Source: an uncultured Collinsella sp. (lineage in GTDB: Bacteria > Actinomycetota > Coriobacteriia > Coriobacteriales > Coriobacteriaceae). Taken from it: a stretch of 39,837 bases of DNA. The stretch lies in assembly GCA_900544115.1 (NCBI GenBank), contig UQTW01000023.1, positions 1 to 39,837 on the forward strand. Direction: 5' to 3'. How positions within the stretch are numbered: the stretch's first letter is position 1; every line of letters starts with the position of its first letter. Shown piece by piece: positions 6,763-16,497 of this stretch. The notes under the pieces were generated by a model, which saw nothing but the letters and a program-made list of their open reading frames with translations, searched no databases and had not been told where the DNA came from. A program made the position numbers and the translations under genes.

Positions 6763-9477
6763 ATGGCAAAAGTCCGTGTGTCCACCCTGGCCAAAGAGTT
6801 CGGCATGACCTCTAAGGAACTGATGGGTCATCTCGCCGATATGAAGATTCCCGCTAAGTCCGCTTCCTCCACCTTGGAGGATGCCTACGTTGCCATGGTC
6901 CGCAAGCAGCTCGCCTCGGTGATTGAGGCCCGCGCTCAGGAAGTCGAGGCCGCAAAGCAGGCCGAGGAGCAGGCAGCTGCCGCCGAGGAGGCCGCACGCG
7001 CCGCCGAGGCCGAGCGCGAGCGCATCGCCGCCGAGAAGGCCCGCGAGGAGGAGCGCCGCCAGTTTGCCGCAGCCCAGGCTGCCGAGGAGGCTGCCCGCGC
7101 CGAGGCCGAGGCCAAGAAGAAGGCCGAGCAGGAGCGCCTTGCTCGCGAGAAGGAGGAGGCTGCTCGCGAGGCCCAGCGCCGCGCCGTTCCCGCTTCCGAC
7201 TCCGGTTCGCGCTTCCGTTCGCTGCTCGACCAGATCGCCGCACAGGAGACCGTGCTCAAGGAGAAGAAGGACGCCGAGGACAAGGCCAAGGCCGAGCGTG
7301 CCGCCGAGCGCGGTAACCGTCGTGGCGGCAACAACGACCGCCGCGGTGGCCGTCGTAACGATCGCAACGCCTCCGACAACAACTCCGAGCGCAACGCCTC
7401 CGAGAGCCGTCCGCACAGCCATCGCACCAACGCCAGCAACAACGTCGCTGCCGGTATGGACTTCCCCAACCCCGACAAGCAGGGCAAGGGCAAGAAGCGC
7501 AAGGGCGGTCACAACAACGAAGAGGACCACTACAGCCGCATGGCTCGCGAGGCCGAGGAGTACAGCCGCGAGAAGGTGCTCGAGGAGGCTCGTGCTGCCG
7601 TCGAGGAGGCCTCTCGCGAGTCCACCGGTCGCCGCAAGAAGCGCAAGGAGAAGCGCGAGCGCGAGGCTGCCAAGGCTCAGGAGGAGCGCAAGATAGAGGA
7701 GGCGTTGGCCCAGGGCGTGAACCCCGAGGAGCTCGACGCCATCAAGGTCTCCCAGGGCGTTACCGTCCAGGAACTCGCCGAGGTGCTCGACGTTCCGGCC
7801 AACGACATCATCAAGCGCCTGTTCCTGCTGGGCACGCCGCTCACCATGACACAATCCATGTCTGACGACCTCGTCGAGCTCGTTGCCGACGACCTGGGCC
7901 GTCAGATCAAGATCATCACCCCCGAGGAGGAGAACACCTTCTCGTTCTACGACGATCCCGCCGACCTTAAGCCGCGCGCACCGGTCGTCACCGTCATGGG
8001 CCACGTCGACCACGGCAAGACCTCGCTGCTCGACGCCATCCGTCACACCGGTGTCGCTGCCGGCGAGGCGGGCGGCATTACCCAGGCCATCGGCGCTTCG
8101 CAGGTCATGATCAACGATCGCAAGATCACCTTTATCGATACCCCGGGTCATGCCACCTTTACGGCCATGCGTGCCCGTGGTGCCAAGGTGACCGACATCG
8201 TCATTCTGATCGTGGCTGCCGACGACGGCGTCATGCCCCAGACCGTCGAGTCGATCAACCACGCCAAGGCCGCCGGCGTACCCATCGTCGTCGCCGTCAA
8301 CAAGATCGATAAGCCTGGTGCCAACCCCGACCGCGTGCGCCAGGAGCTCACCGAGTACGGTGTCATCCCCGAGGAGTGGGGCGGACAGAACATGTTCGTC
8401 AACATCTCGGCAAAGCAGAAGATCGGTATCGACGACCTGCTCGAGACCGTGCTGCTCCAGGCCGACGTGCTCGAGCTCAAGGCCAACCCCGACACTTTTG
8501 CCTCCGGTAACGTCCTCGAGGCTAAGCTCGACAAGGGCCGCGGTTCGGTTGCCACGGTGCTCGTGACCCGCGGTACCCTGCACGTGGGCGATACGCTGGT
8601 CGCCGGCCTTACCTACGGTCGCGTCCGCGCCATGCTCGATCCCAAGGGCAACGCCGTCACCGAGGCCGGTCCTTCCGACGCCGTCGAGATCCTGGGCCTG
8701 CAGTCCGTGCCCAACGCCGGCGACGAGTTCCGCGTTTTCGAGGACGAGCGCGAGGCTCGCGCCCTGGCCGATGAGCGTTCACTCAAGGCCCGTATCGAGG
8801 AGCAGAGCCGCGTCAAGCACGTCACGCTCGAGAACCTCTTCGAGACCATTGCCGACGCCGAGGTCAAGGAGCTCAACCTGATCATCAAGGCCGACGTCCA
8901 GGGTTCCATCGAGGCCCTTCAGGACTCGCTCGACAAGATGGATCAGTCCGAGGTTCGCATCAACACGATCCACTCCGCCGTTGGTGCCATCAACGAGACC
9001 GACGTCGTCCTGGCCGACGCCTCCAACGCCATCATCATCGGCTTTGGCGTCCGCCCCGACGGTAAGGCACGTTCCGCCGCCGAGCGCGAGGGCGTCGAGA
9101 TCCGTTGCTACGACGTTATCTACAAGTGCCTCGAGGAACTCGACGCTGCCCGTATCGGCATGCTTAAGCCCACCGAGGTCGAGGTCTCCACGGGTACCGC
9201 GACCGTCCTGGACACCTTCAAGGTGCCCAAAGTCGGTATCGCCGCCGGTGTCCGTGTCGAAGAGGGCGAGATCGCCGCGACCGATTCCGTGCGTCTGGTG
9301 CGCGACGGCATCGTGGTCTTCAACGGCAAGATCGCCTCGATGCGCCACTACAAGGACGAGGCCAAGAGCCTCAAGAGCGGTTCCGAGGGCGGCATTGGCC
9401 TGGAGAACTTCCAGGACATCAAGCCCGGCGACCAGATCGAGGGTTACCGCATCGACCAGGTTGCCCGTACCGAGTAG
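6763..9477 (+). CDS. infB: Translation initiation factor IF-2
   Basis: This 904-residue GTPase brings fMet-tRNA to the 30S subunit and promotes subunit joining. An IF2_N module is at residues 1-50 and a second one follows the charged linker (VTVQELAEVLDVPANDIIKR). Between them lies a long Ala/Glu/Arg-rich low-complexity linker with RGGNN and Asn-rich stretches, about residues 55-310. The G domain has GHVDHGKT at about 412, DTPGHATF, and NKIDKPG. Domains II-IV follow (KADVQGSIEALQ, FKVPKVGIAAGVRV). ATG 6763 is preceded by AGGTGA at 6751-6756. It lies inside the rimP-nusA-infB-rbfA operon. Confidence 0.98.
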   Translation: MAKVRVSTLAKEFGMTSKELMGHLADMKIPAKSASSTLEDAYVAMVRKQLASVIEARAQEVEAAKQAEEQAAAAEEAARAAEAERERIAAEKAREEERRQFAAAQAAEEAARAEAEAKKKAEQERLAREKEEAAREAQRRAVPASDSGSRFRSLLDQIAAQETVLKEKKDAEDKAKAERAAERGNRRGGNNDRRGGRRNDRNASDNNSERNASESRPHSHRTNASNNVAAGMDFPNPDKQGKGKKRKGGHNNEEDHYSRMAREAEEYSREKVLEEARAAVEEASRESTGRRKKRKEKREREAAKAQEERKIEEALAQGVNPEELDAIKVSQGVTVQELAEVLDVPANDIIKRLFLLGTPLTMTQSMSDDLVELVADDLGRQIKIITPEEENTFSFYDDPADLKPRAPVVTVMGHVDHGKTSLLDAIRHTGVAAGEAGGITQAIGASQVMINDRKITFIDTPGHATFTAMRARGAKVTDIVILIVAADDGVMPQTVESINHAKAAGVPIVVAVNKIDKPGANPDRVRQELTEYGVIPEEWGGQNMFVNISAKQKIGIDDLLETVLLQADVLELKANPDTFASGNVLEAKLDKGRGSVATVLVTRGTLHVGDTLVAGLTYGRVRAMLDPKGNAVTEAGPSDAVEILGLQSVPNAGDEFRVFEDEREARALADERSLKARIEEQSRVKHVTLENLFETIADAEVKELNLIIKADVQGSIEALQDSLDKMDQSEVRINTIHSAVGAINETDVVLADASNAIIIGFGVRPDGKARSAAEREGVEIRCYDVIYKCLEELDAARIGMLKPTEVEVSTGTATVLDTFKVPKVGIAAGVRVEEGEIAATDSVRLVRDGIVVFNGKIASMRHYKDEAKSLKSGSEGGIGLENFQDIKPGDQIEGYRIDQVARTE

Positions 9478-9488
9478 GGGGTAGCGCT

Positions 9489-9899
9489 ATGAAGCAAACG
9501 CAGGCAACCCGCCGTCTGGGCGAACAGCTTCGCGAGAAGCTCGGTTATATCCTGCTCTTTGAGGTTTCCGATCCGCGTCTCGACCTGGTCACTTTGACCG
9601 CGGTCGAGGTCGCGGTGGACCGTTCGTTCGCGCGCGTGTACGTGTCGTGCGATGCGAGCCGCTACGACGAGGTCATGGAGGCGCTCGCAAGCGCCAAGGG
9701 CCGTATTCGCAGCCTGTTGGCTCGCTCGCTCGATTGGCGTGTCACGCCCGAGCTCGATTTTCGCATCGATCGCTCGACCGATGAGGCCGAGCGCATCACG
9801 CGTGCGCTGGAAAACGTTCCCGCCACGCTTGCGATCGAAAAGGACGAGGACGGCTATCCGATAGCGGATGCCGCCCAGGAGGCAGCTTTAGATGACTAA
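9489..9899 (+). CDS. rbfA: 30S ribosome-binding factor RbfA
   Basis: The 136-residue RbfA helps the late maturation of the 16S rRNA 5' end and cold adaptation. The typical KH-like fold is visible: EQLREKLGYILLFEVSDPRL, then VEVAVDRSFARVYVS and LDFRIDRSTDEAERI. ATG 9489 lies 11 bases after infB, with a G-rich ribosome-binding site in GTAGGGGGTAG. Its 3' end overlaps nrnA by 8 bases, so the two are probably translationally coupled. Confidence 0.95.
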   Translation: MKQTQATRRLGEQLREKLGYILLFEVSDPRLDLVTLTAVEVAVDRSFARVYVSCDASRYDEVMEALASAKGRIRSLLARSLDWRVTPELDFRIDRSTDEAERITRALENVPATLAIEKDEDGYPIADAAQEAALDD

Positions 9900-10935
9900 T
9901 TCCGCCGACCTCGCCTCGTGCGAGTCTGCAGATATTCAGCGACGCATCCTCGAGCTCATCGAGGGTGCGTCCTCCATTGCGATTTCGGGACACACTTCTC
10001 CCGATGGCGACGCCCTGGGCTCCGTGTTGGGTCTGGGCCTCTCGCTTATGAAGTTTTTCCCTAACAAGGACATTGCCCTGCTGCTGGCAGACGATGATCC
10101 GGTTCCGCGCATCTACCGCTTTATGGAAGGCTCCGATCGCCTGGTACCGGCATCTGCGTATACCGGCAATCCGGACCTGTTCATCTCGGTGGACGTGCCG
10201 GTCGTCGAGCGTCTCAATAATTCCGCCGAGGTGCTTCGTCGCTCCAAGCATGTGGTGTGCTTCGATCACCATCCGGCGCGCGAGGAGTTTGCCGAGCTCA
10301 GCCTGAGACGCGTCGAAGCCGCAGCCTGCGCCATGATCATCGACCGCTTCTTGGACAATTGCGGCATTGTCGCACGTGATGGCGTTGCGACCTGCCTGCT
10401 GTGTGGCTTGGTTACCGATACCGGCCGTTTTCAGTACCAAAACGCCGATGCAGCCGCGTTCCATGCAGCCTCGCGTCTGGTTGCCCACGGTGCCGATCCG
10501 GCGCGTGTGGCACTCGAGGTTTACCAGAGCATGCGCGTTGAGTTTTTGCACCTCAAGTCCATCGTTATGGGCCGCATTAAGACGGTGGCCCACGGGCGCG
10601 TCGCGTATAGCTACGCGTACCAGAGTGACCTTGAGGCGTGCGGTGTCACCTCGGATGAGTGCGACGGTCTGGTTGACGTGGTGCGCTCGGTGATGGGCGT
10701 CGAGGTCTGCCTGTTCCTGAAGGGCATTGAGGGCGATACCAAGGTGCGCGGCAACCTGCGCTCCAAGGGTGATCTCAACGTGTCCGAGATCGCTGCTGCC
10801 TTTGGCGGAGGCGGACATCCTGCTGCCGCCGGTTTCTCCAACAACGGAACGATTCTCGAGACGCTCACCGTGGCACTTCCCATGCTGGCCGAACTGGTAG
10901 GGGAGGATCCCGCTTCGGTGACCGTCGAGCTTTAA
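9892..10935 (+). CDS. nrnA: DHH-family oligoribonuclease/pAp phosphatase NrnA
   Basis: The 347-residue DHH/DHHA1 phosphoesterase degrades nanoRNA and dephosphorylates pAp. Metal-binding motifs are SGHTSPDGDALGS near residues 34-46, the DVPVVER segment, and FDHHPAREEF (the DHH motif). The C-terminal DHHA1 part ends with FGGGGHPAAAGFS. Gene order rbfA-nrnA-truB-ribF is the widespread one. ATG 9892 overlaps rbfA by 8 bases and has GGAGG at 9878-9882 just upstream. Confidence 0.94.
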   Translation: MTNSADLASCESADIQRRILELIEGASSIAISGHTSPDGDALGSVLGLGLSLMKFFPNKDIALLLADDDPVPRIYRFMEGSDRLVPASAYTGNPDLFISVDVPVVERLNNSAEVLRRSKHVVCFDHHPAREEFAELSLRRVEAAACAMIIDRFLDNCGIVARDGVATCLLCGLVTDTGRFQYQNADAAAFHAASRLVAHGADPARVALEVYQSMRVEFLHLKSIVMGRIKTVAHGRVAYSYAYQSDLEACGVTSDECDGLVDVVRSVMGVEVCLFLKGIEGDTKVRGNLRSKGDLNVSEIAAAFGGGGHPAAAGFSNNGTILETLTVALPMLAELVGEDPASVTVEL

Positions 10936-10950
10936 CTTTTTGGATGGTAC

Positions 10951-11883
10951 ATGGCTCGTCGTACGCCTTCTCAACTGAATATGCTGCTCGCCGTCGATAA
11001 GCCGGTGGGCTGCACGTCCCACGATGTGGTTTCGCAATGCCGGCGCGCCCTCCATGAGCGACGCGTCGGCCATGCCGGCACGCTCGACCCCATGGCATCG
11101 GGTGTCATGGTGGTGGGTGTGGGCCAGGCCACCCGTCTGCTGGGCATGCTCACGCTCGATACCAAAAGCTATGTCGCCGACATCTCGTTTGGCGCCGAGA
11201 CCAATACCGATGATGCGGAGGGCGAGGCGGTCCGCACGGTGGCTGTTGCCAACGAGCTCCGCGATCCTGCCTATGCCCGTGAGCGCCTGGCCGCTATGCT
11301 GGGTCCGCAGATGCAGGTGCCGCCGGCGTTTTCGGCTATCTCGGTCAATGGCGTTCGCGCCTACAAGTCTGCTCGCGAGGGCAATGCGGTGGACCTACCT
11401 CCGCGCCCCGTCGAGGTCTATGCCGCCGACCTGATCGCCGTGGGCGGCGAAGGTGATACGTGTGTGTGGACCGTGGCGTTCTCGGTGAGCAAGGGCACCT
11501 ATATCCGTGCGCTCGCTCGCGACTTGGGCCGCGCCTGCGAGAGCGCCGCGCACATTTCCGCGCTGCGCCGCACGGCCTCCGGTGTTGTTTCCATTGGCGC
11601 CTGTCATGCGGTCGAGGAGCTTTCTCCCGAGTCCGGGCCTGGCTTTGCCCTGGATCCCATTGCGGCCCTGGGCGCCACGCGTGTTGACTTGCCGGGCAAT
11701 CTTGCCGAAGACCTGCTCTGCGGCCGACGCATTCCCGTTGAGCGTGCGCTTGCCGATTTCGATGCTTCGAAAGCGCCGTTTGCGCTGGTGCTCGATGGGG
11801 GACTCAAGGCGCTCGCCCGCATCGAGGGTGGCCGCTTTGTCATGGAGCACGTGTTTCCGCAGGCAATCGGCGGTGTTCGATGA
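10951..11883 (+). CDS. truB: tRNA pseudouridine-55 synthase TruB
   Basis: TruB (310 residues) converts U55 in the T-loop of tRNAs to pseudouridine. The N-terminal motif AVDKPVGCTSHDVV is followed by RRVGHAGTLDPMASGV with the catalytic Asp46. SKGTYIRALARDLG and the C-terminal PUA-like part are present. ATG 10951 has a modest site, GGATGG. The end overlaps ribF by 4 bases (ATGA), typical of coupled translation. Confidence 0.96.
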   Translation: MARRTPSQLNMLLAVDKPVGCTSHDVVSQCRRALHERRVGHAGTLDPMASGVMVVGVGQATRLLGMLTLDTKSYVADISFGAETNTDDAEGEAVRTVAVANELRDPAYARERLAAMLGPQMQVPPAFSAISVNGVRAYKSAREGNAVDLPPRPVEVYAADLIAVGGEGDTCVWTVAFSVSKGTYIRALARDLGRACESAAHISALRRTASGVVSIGACHAVEELSPESGPGFALDPIAALGATRVDLPGNLAEDLLCGRRIPVERALADFDASKAPFALVLDGGLKALARIEGGRFVMEHVFPQAIGGVR

Positions 11884-12887
11884 TGTTGTCCGCTCGCGAG
11901 CTTGCGCGTATCTTTTTTGAAGGCGAGTCGGACGAGGCTCGCATCGTCACTGCCGATGCGTTTGATGAGTGCGAGCACTTGGGTGCTGCCTCGATCGCCA
12001 TTGGCGTGTTCGATGGCGTTCACCGTGGACACCGGGAACTCATCGATGCGCTTGTCCGTGATGCCCGTGCCCATGGCTGCAAGGCGGTCGTGGTCACTTT
12101 CGATCCCGATCCGGACGTTGTGGTGAGTCCTTCGCCCGCTCAAAAATTGATGACGACGGCCGACCGTCTACATGCCTTGGCTCAGACCGGGGTCGATGCA
12201 GTGGTGGCCGTTCCCTTTACGCCTGAGGTTGCGGCACTCGACCATGTCGGTTTTCTCACACTGTTGTCACGCGTGGTCGACATTCGTTCGATTCGCGTTG
12301 GCAGCGATTTTAGGCTGGGTCGTGGCGGTGCTTCTGGTGTTGCCGAGATGCGCGTCTGGGGTTCCGAGCACGGCGTTGACGTGTATGGTCACGATCTGCT
12401 TTGCGAGGGCGGTGAGGCCATTTGCGCCACCCGCATCCGTCATGAGCTGGGACAGGGCCATGTGGAGCTGGCTGCTGAGTTGCTCGGTCGCCCGTATATG
12501 CTGCGCGGCGGTGTTATTCGCGGCCGTCACGAGGGCTCTGGCATGGGCTTTCCCACGGCAAACCTGCAGGTTCCCGACGGCATTCAGGTGCCTGCCGATG
12601 GCGTGTATGAGGGCCTGGTGCTCGTCGATGACACCGTATGGCCTGCTGCCGTTAACGTCGGCCTGCCGCCGACGTATGCCGACGACGCCGCTTCATCGCA
12701 TCTCGAGGCTAACTTAATTGGTTATACGGGCGACCTGTACGGCGCTTCCGTTTCGCTGGCGTTTACGCGCTGGCTGCGTCCCTCGCGTGTGTTCGATTCG
12801 CTGGATGAGTTGATTGCGACCGTCGAGGGTAACATCGAGGACATTCGTCACAACTTGGGTGAGCAGGGGGTGGGCATCCGTGATTAG
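11880..12887 (+). CDS. ribF: Bifunctional riboflavin kinase/FAD synthetase
   Basis: The 335-residue protein makes FMN from riboflavin and then FAD from FMN and ATP. The N-terminal nucleotidyltransferase domain has AIGVFDGVHRGH; VGSDFRLGRGG is a second conserved segment. The C-terminal riboflavin kinase domain has GMGFPTANLQVP (the PTAN motif) and an AAVNVGLPPTY segment. ATG 11880 overlaps truB, and a second ATG at 11883 is possible. It overlaps dnaG by 8 bases at the end. Confidence 0.95.
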   Translation: MMLSARELARIFFEGESDEARIVTADAFDECEHLGAASIAIGVFDGVHRGHRELIDALVRDARAHGCKAVVVTFDPDPDVVVSPSPAQKLMTTADRLHALAQTGVDAVVAVPFTPEVAALDHVGFLTLLSRVVDIRSIRVGSDFRLGRGGASGVAEMRVWGSEHGVDVYGHDLLCEGGEAICATRIRHELGQGHVELAAELLGRPYMLRGGVIRGRHEGSGMGFPTANLQVPDGIQVPADGVYEGLVLVDDTVWPAAVNVGLPPTYADDAASSHLEANLIGYTGDLYGASVSLAFTRWLRPSRVFDSLDELIATVEGNIEDIRHNLGEQGVGIRD

Positions 12888-14988
12888 CGATGAGGAAAAA
12901 GACCAGGTACGCGCTGCGTCCGACCTAGTTGCTATCGTGCAGGAAACGGTTGAGCTCAAGCCCCGCGGCCATGAGTTTTGGGGTTGCTGCCCCTTTCATG
13001 GCGAAAAGACGCCGTCCTTCCACATTATCCCTGCCACACAGGTGTGGCATTGCTTTGGCTGCGGCGAGGGTGGCGACGTCTTCACCTATATCATGAAGCG
13101 CGAGAACTTGAGCTTTCCCGAGTCAATCCGCTATTTGGCCGATCGTGCGGGTATTGAGCTGCATGACACCGGAGATCGTCGCGAGCGCGGTACCAAGCGT
13201 GCCCGCATCTATGATCTGTGTGCCGAGACCGCCCAGTTCTACCACACCATGCTTATGCGCGGTAAGGACGGCCGTCCACGCGAGTACTTTGCCAGCCGTG
13301 GTATGGGTGGCGACGTCTGCCGCCGCTACTGCCTGGGCTTTGCACCGGGCCGCAACGCGCTGGTGTCGCACCTGTCCCAGGCGGGTTTTACCCCGCAGGA
13401 GATGATCGACGCCAACGTTGCCGTGAGCCGCGGGCGCGGGCAGCTTGCCGACCGCTTCTACGACCGCGTGATGTTTCCCATCTTTGACGAGCAGGGTCAC
13501 AACATTGCCTTTGGCGGGCGCATCATGGGTGACGGCCAACCCAAGTACCTCAACACCGCCGAGACGAGCGTGTTCCATAAAAAGCGAAACCTCTATGGCT
13601 TTAACTGGGCCAAGGAGTTTATCGTCGCGCAGGATACGGCCATCGTGGTGGAGGGCTATACCGATTGCATCGCCTGCTGGGAGGCGGGGATCAAAAACGT
13701 TGTCGCCACGCTGGGCACCGCGCTCACGGAGCATCACGTCAAGACGCTCACCCGCTTTGCCAAGCGTATCGTGTATATGTTCGATGGCGATGCCGCGGGC
13801 CAGAAGGCCGCCCGTCGCGCGATTCAATTTATCGAGCAGGATTCGATGGACCTGCGCTGCGTGGTGCTGCCCGACGGCAACGACCCCATGGAGTTCATCA
13901 CAGCGCATGGTGGACAGGAGCTTCAGGCGCGCATCGACGCTGCCGAGCCGCTCATGGACTTTGTCTACCGTTCGCTGCAGGAGTCGAGTGACATCACCAC
14001 GCCGGGCGGTCGTGCCAAGGCGCTGGAAGATGCGCTGACGCTTATCTATCCGCTGCGCGATAGCTATATGATCGACACATACTTTATTCAGATTGCCGAT
14101 CTGCTGGGTTTGGATCTGGAGACGGTTCGCGCGAGTTCGGGTCGCGTGTTTCGCGATGTCGCCAAGCGCGAAGATGCGGAACGACGTCGTGAGCAGAACT
14201 ATGAACGCCAGCGGGCGCAAGCCGAGCGCTCTGGTAGCGCGGGCGGTCGGACGCCTGGTTCGCAGGGGGCATCTCGCGGTGCTTGGGCATCGGGCGCGAC
14301 GCCGCCGGTGTCCGCGCCGGTCGAAGAAGAGCCGTATGACTACGTCCCGCTCGATGCCTACGGTGCCGCGCCCGTGGAGGTCGTCGACGACCTGCCGCCG
14401 ATCGATGTGCCTGATGGTATGGGTGCTGTGCCTGTGACTGATGGTTCGGGCGCTCCGGCTGCGGCGGCGCCGATGGTTCTTACTGATCTTGAGCGCAAGT
14501 CCTTGGCAGGGGAGCGCGAGCTGTTGACGATGCTCACGAGCTACCCCGACCTGTTCCGCACGTATGCCGACCGCATCTGCTCTATCGAGTGGGTTGACCC
14601 ACGTCACGAGTCCATCGCATGGGCCGTTCTGGCAACGCCGCCGGGAACCGATCCTGCAGCCTGCATGGATGCGGCGCGCTCGGTCTGTCCCGAGGCGGCA
14701 ACGCTTGTGAGTGCCGGGCGCATCTCCGCGACGAGCAAGCACCCCACCGAGACGAACATCGTGTTCATGCTCGATACGCTCGAGCTCTACACCATCAAGC
14801 GCCGCATGCGTGCCGCACAGGCCAAGCTGCGCCAGGACCGTTCGCTCGATGATGAGGCCCGTCGCGCGCTGACCGTGCAGGCCGCGCAGGATTCGCAGCG
14901 TCAACGTGAACTGCAAAAGTCGATCGGCGGCGTGGCGGACCCGTTCCGTTTGATCGGTCTGGAGGCCGCAGGCACCGAACAGGCCTAG
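12880..14988 (+). CDS. dnaG: DNA primase DnaG
   Basis: The 702-residue primase makes RNA primers for replication. The N-terminal zinc-binding domain is clear (GCCPFHGEKTPSF, then WHCFGCGEGGD). The catalytic core has the TOPRIM parts VVEGYTDCIACWEAG and MFDGDAAGQKAA. A Gly/Ala/Pro-rich linker at about residues 450-540 leads to the C-terminal helicase-binding domain. I chose GTG 12880, in frame and overlapping the ribF stop, because GCAGGGGG lies 9 bases before it and the protein then begins as primases do; a longer frame upstream would add residues encoded antiparallel to nothing known. rpoD follows, as in macromolecular synthesis operons, but without rpsU. Confidence 0.96.
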   Translation: MISDEEKDQVRAASDLVAIVQETVELKPRGHEFWGCCPFHGEKTPSFHIIPATQVWHCFGCGEGGDVFTYIMKRENLSFPESIRYLADRAGIELHDTGDRRERGTKRARIYDLCAETAQFYHTMLMRGKDGRPREYFASRGMGGDVCRRYCLGFAPGRNALVSHLSQAGFTPQEMIDANVAVSRGRGQLADRFYDRVMFPIFDEQGHNIAFGGRIMGDGQPKYLNTAETSVFHKKRNLYGFNWAKEFIVAQDTAIVVEGYTDCIACWEAGIKNVVATLGTALTEHHVKTLTRFAKRIVYMFDGDAAGQKAARRAIQFIEQDSMDLRCVVLPDGNDPMEFITAHGGQELQARIDAAEPLMDFVYRSLQESSDITTPGGRAKALEDALTLIYPLRDSYMIDTYFIQIADLLGLDLETVRASSGRVFRDVAKREDAERRREQNYERQRAQAERSGSAGGRTPGSQGASRGAWASGATPPVSAPVEEEPYDYVPLDAYGAAPVEVVDDLPPIDVPDGMGAVPVTDGSGAPAAAAPMVLTDLERKSLAGERELLTMLTSYPDLFRTYADRICSIEWVDPRHESIAWAVLATPPGTDPAACMDAARSVCPEAATLVSAGRISATSKHPTETNIVFMLDTLELYTIKRRMRAAQAKLRQDRSLDDEARRALTVQAAQDSQRQRELQKSIGGVADPFRLIGLEAAGTEQA

Positions 14989-15040
14989 ATGTTGTGGTCA
15001 ACCAGCGTATTCTCGCCTATATCCAGTCCTCTTTTTGGGT

Positions 15041-15066
15041 ATAGACGTCTATGTGTGTGCTAAAGT
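15041..15066 (+). promoter_or_regulatory. Probable rpoD promoter with a 12-bp palindrome
   Basis: ATAGACGTCTAT at 15041-15052 is a perfect 12-bp palindrome. Eight bases later comes TAAAGT at 15061-15066 with TGC before it, an extended -10 element. No good -35 is seen at the usual distance. The palindrome would lie in the spacer region and could be an operator. Confidence 0.4.
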
Positions 15067-15098
15067 ATTGAGTCCTGTGGACTATGAAGGGAGAATCT

Positions 15099-16448
15099 GT
15101 GCCAAAAAAGACTGAGAGCACGGGTACTGGGCTGGAATCCTACGTTGCAAAGCTCATGGGCAACGGCTCAAACAGGACTTCGGTAACCGAGGACGAGATT
15201 CAGGTCGCCCTGAAGGATATCGATGTTTCTGACGAGCAGCTCACCGCGGTGTATTCCGCGCTGCGCAACAGCGGCATCCAGATTATCTCCGCGAGCGGTA
15301 ACGACGACGCCCCCATGGACGTCGACGATGACGATAACGATACCGATACCGACGATTTCGATGACGACGACGAGCACGATTCCGGCTCGCTCGACGATCA
15401 TGAGCTCAAGATGGCCCGTCAGGCCGACGCCGAGATGGGTTCTTCCAAGAGCAAGAAGAAGCGCACCGTGCGCACGTCCCGTTCACGCTCGCGCGTGCGT
15501 GGCATCGATGCCTCCACGGTGATGCTGACCGGCGATCCGGTTCGTATGTACCTCAAGGAGATCGGCAAGGTCGACCTGCTAACCGCCTCCGAAGAGGTCG
15601 ATCTGGCCATGAAGATCGAGGCCGGTCTCGAGGCCACCGAGAAGCTCGAGGCTGCCGATGCCGGTGAGCTCGAGCTCACGCGTGCCGAGATGCGTCGTCT
15701 CACGCGCATTGAGAACGTGGGCCTCGAAGCCAAGCAGGCACTCATCAGCGCCAACCTGCGTCTGGTAGTCTCCATCGCCAAGCGCTACGTCGGCCGCGGT
15801 ATGCTTTTCCTGGACCTGATCCAGGAGGGCAACCTCGGTCTGATCCGCGCCGTCGAGAAGTTCGACTACCAGAAGGGCTTCAAGTTCTCCACGTATGCCA
15901 CGTGGTGGATCCGTCAGGCCATCACGCGCGCTATCGCCGACCAGGCCCGTACCATCCGTATTCCCGTGCATATGGTCGAGACCATCAACAAGCTCGTCCG
16001 CGTGCAGCGCCAGCTTCTCCAGGACCTGGGTCGCGACCCGACCCCCGAGGAGATCGGTGCCGAGATGGACATGAGCGCCGACCGCGTCCGCGAGATCCAG
16101 AAGATCTCGCAGGAGCCCGTGTCGCTCGAGACCCCGATCGGCGAGGAAGAGGATTCCCAGCTGGGCGACTTCATCGAGGACTCCCAGGCAATCGTTCCGC
16201 CCGATGCCGCCAGCTTCTCCATGCTGCAGGAGCAGCTCACCCAGGTGCTCGACTCGCTTGCCGATCGTGAGCGCAAGGTTATCGAGCTGCGCTTTGGCCT
16301 TGTCGACGGACATCCCCGTACGCTCGAGGAAGTCGGCCGCGAGTTTGGCGTCACGCGCGAGCGTATCCGCCAGATCGAGTCCAAGACCTTGGCCAAGCTC
16401 CGCCACCCCAGCCGTTCGAGCAAGCTGAAGGACTATATCGAAAGCTAG
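15099..16448 (+). CDS. rpoD: Primary sigma factor (RpoD/SigA)
   Basis: This is the housekeeping sigma factor, directing RNA polymerase to -35/-10 promoters. After an N-terminal region with a strongly acidic Asp-rich stretch and a basic patch come region 1.2 (DPVRMYLKEIGKVDLL), region 2 (NLRLVVSIAKRYVGRGM, DLIQEGNLGLIRAVEKFDY, FSTYATWWIRQAI), region 3 and region 4.2 (LEEVGREFGVTRERIRQIE). GTG 15099 is preferred: AAGGGAG at 15087-15093 is 5 bases before it, whereas the in-frame ATG at 15084 overlaps that site. The protein is 449 residues from GTG or 454 from ATG. Confidence 0.97.
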   Translation: MPKKTESTGTGLESYVAKLMGNGSNRTSVTEDEIQVALKDIDVSDEQLTAVYSALRNSGIQIISASGNDDAPMDVDDDDNDTDTDDFDDDDEHDSGSLDDHELKMARQADAEMGSSKSKKKRTVRTSRSRSRVRGIDASTVMLTGDPVRMYLKEIGKVDLLTASEEVDLAMKIEAGLEATEKLEAADAGELELTRAEMRRLTRIENVGLEAKQALISANLRLVVSIAKRYVGRGMLFLDLIQEGNLGLIRAVEKFDYQKGFKFSTYATWWIRQAITRAIADQARTIRIPVHMVETINKLVRVQRQLLQDLGRDPTPEEIGAEMDMSADRVREIQKISQEPVSLETPIGEEEDSQLGDFIEDSQAIVPPDAASFSMLQEQLTQVLDSLADRERKVIELRFGLVDGHPRTLEEVGREFGVTRERIRQIESKTLAKLRHPSRSSKLKDYIES

Positions 16449-16457
16449 TCAAGCAAG

Positions 16458-16492
16458 AAGCGCCCTCAAGCACATCCGCCTGGGGGCGCTTT
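16458..16492 (+). terminator. rpoD terminator
   Basis: AAGCGCCCTCAAG pairs with CCTGGGGGCGCTT over about 13 bp with G-T pairs. It lies 9 bases past the rpoD stop and is followed by TTCATG. Confidence 0.7.
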
Positions 16493-16497
16493 CATGT

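Noticed and set aside
12814..12879. N-terminal extension of DnaG
   Set aside because: It lies in the coding part of ribF and lacks primase similarity; GTG 12880 has a good ribosome site.
15084..15098. ATG 15084 as the rpoD start
   Set aside because: It overlaps the ribosome site AAGGGAG that serves GTG 15099.
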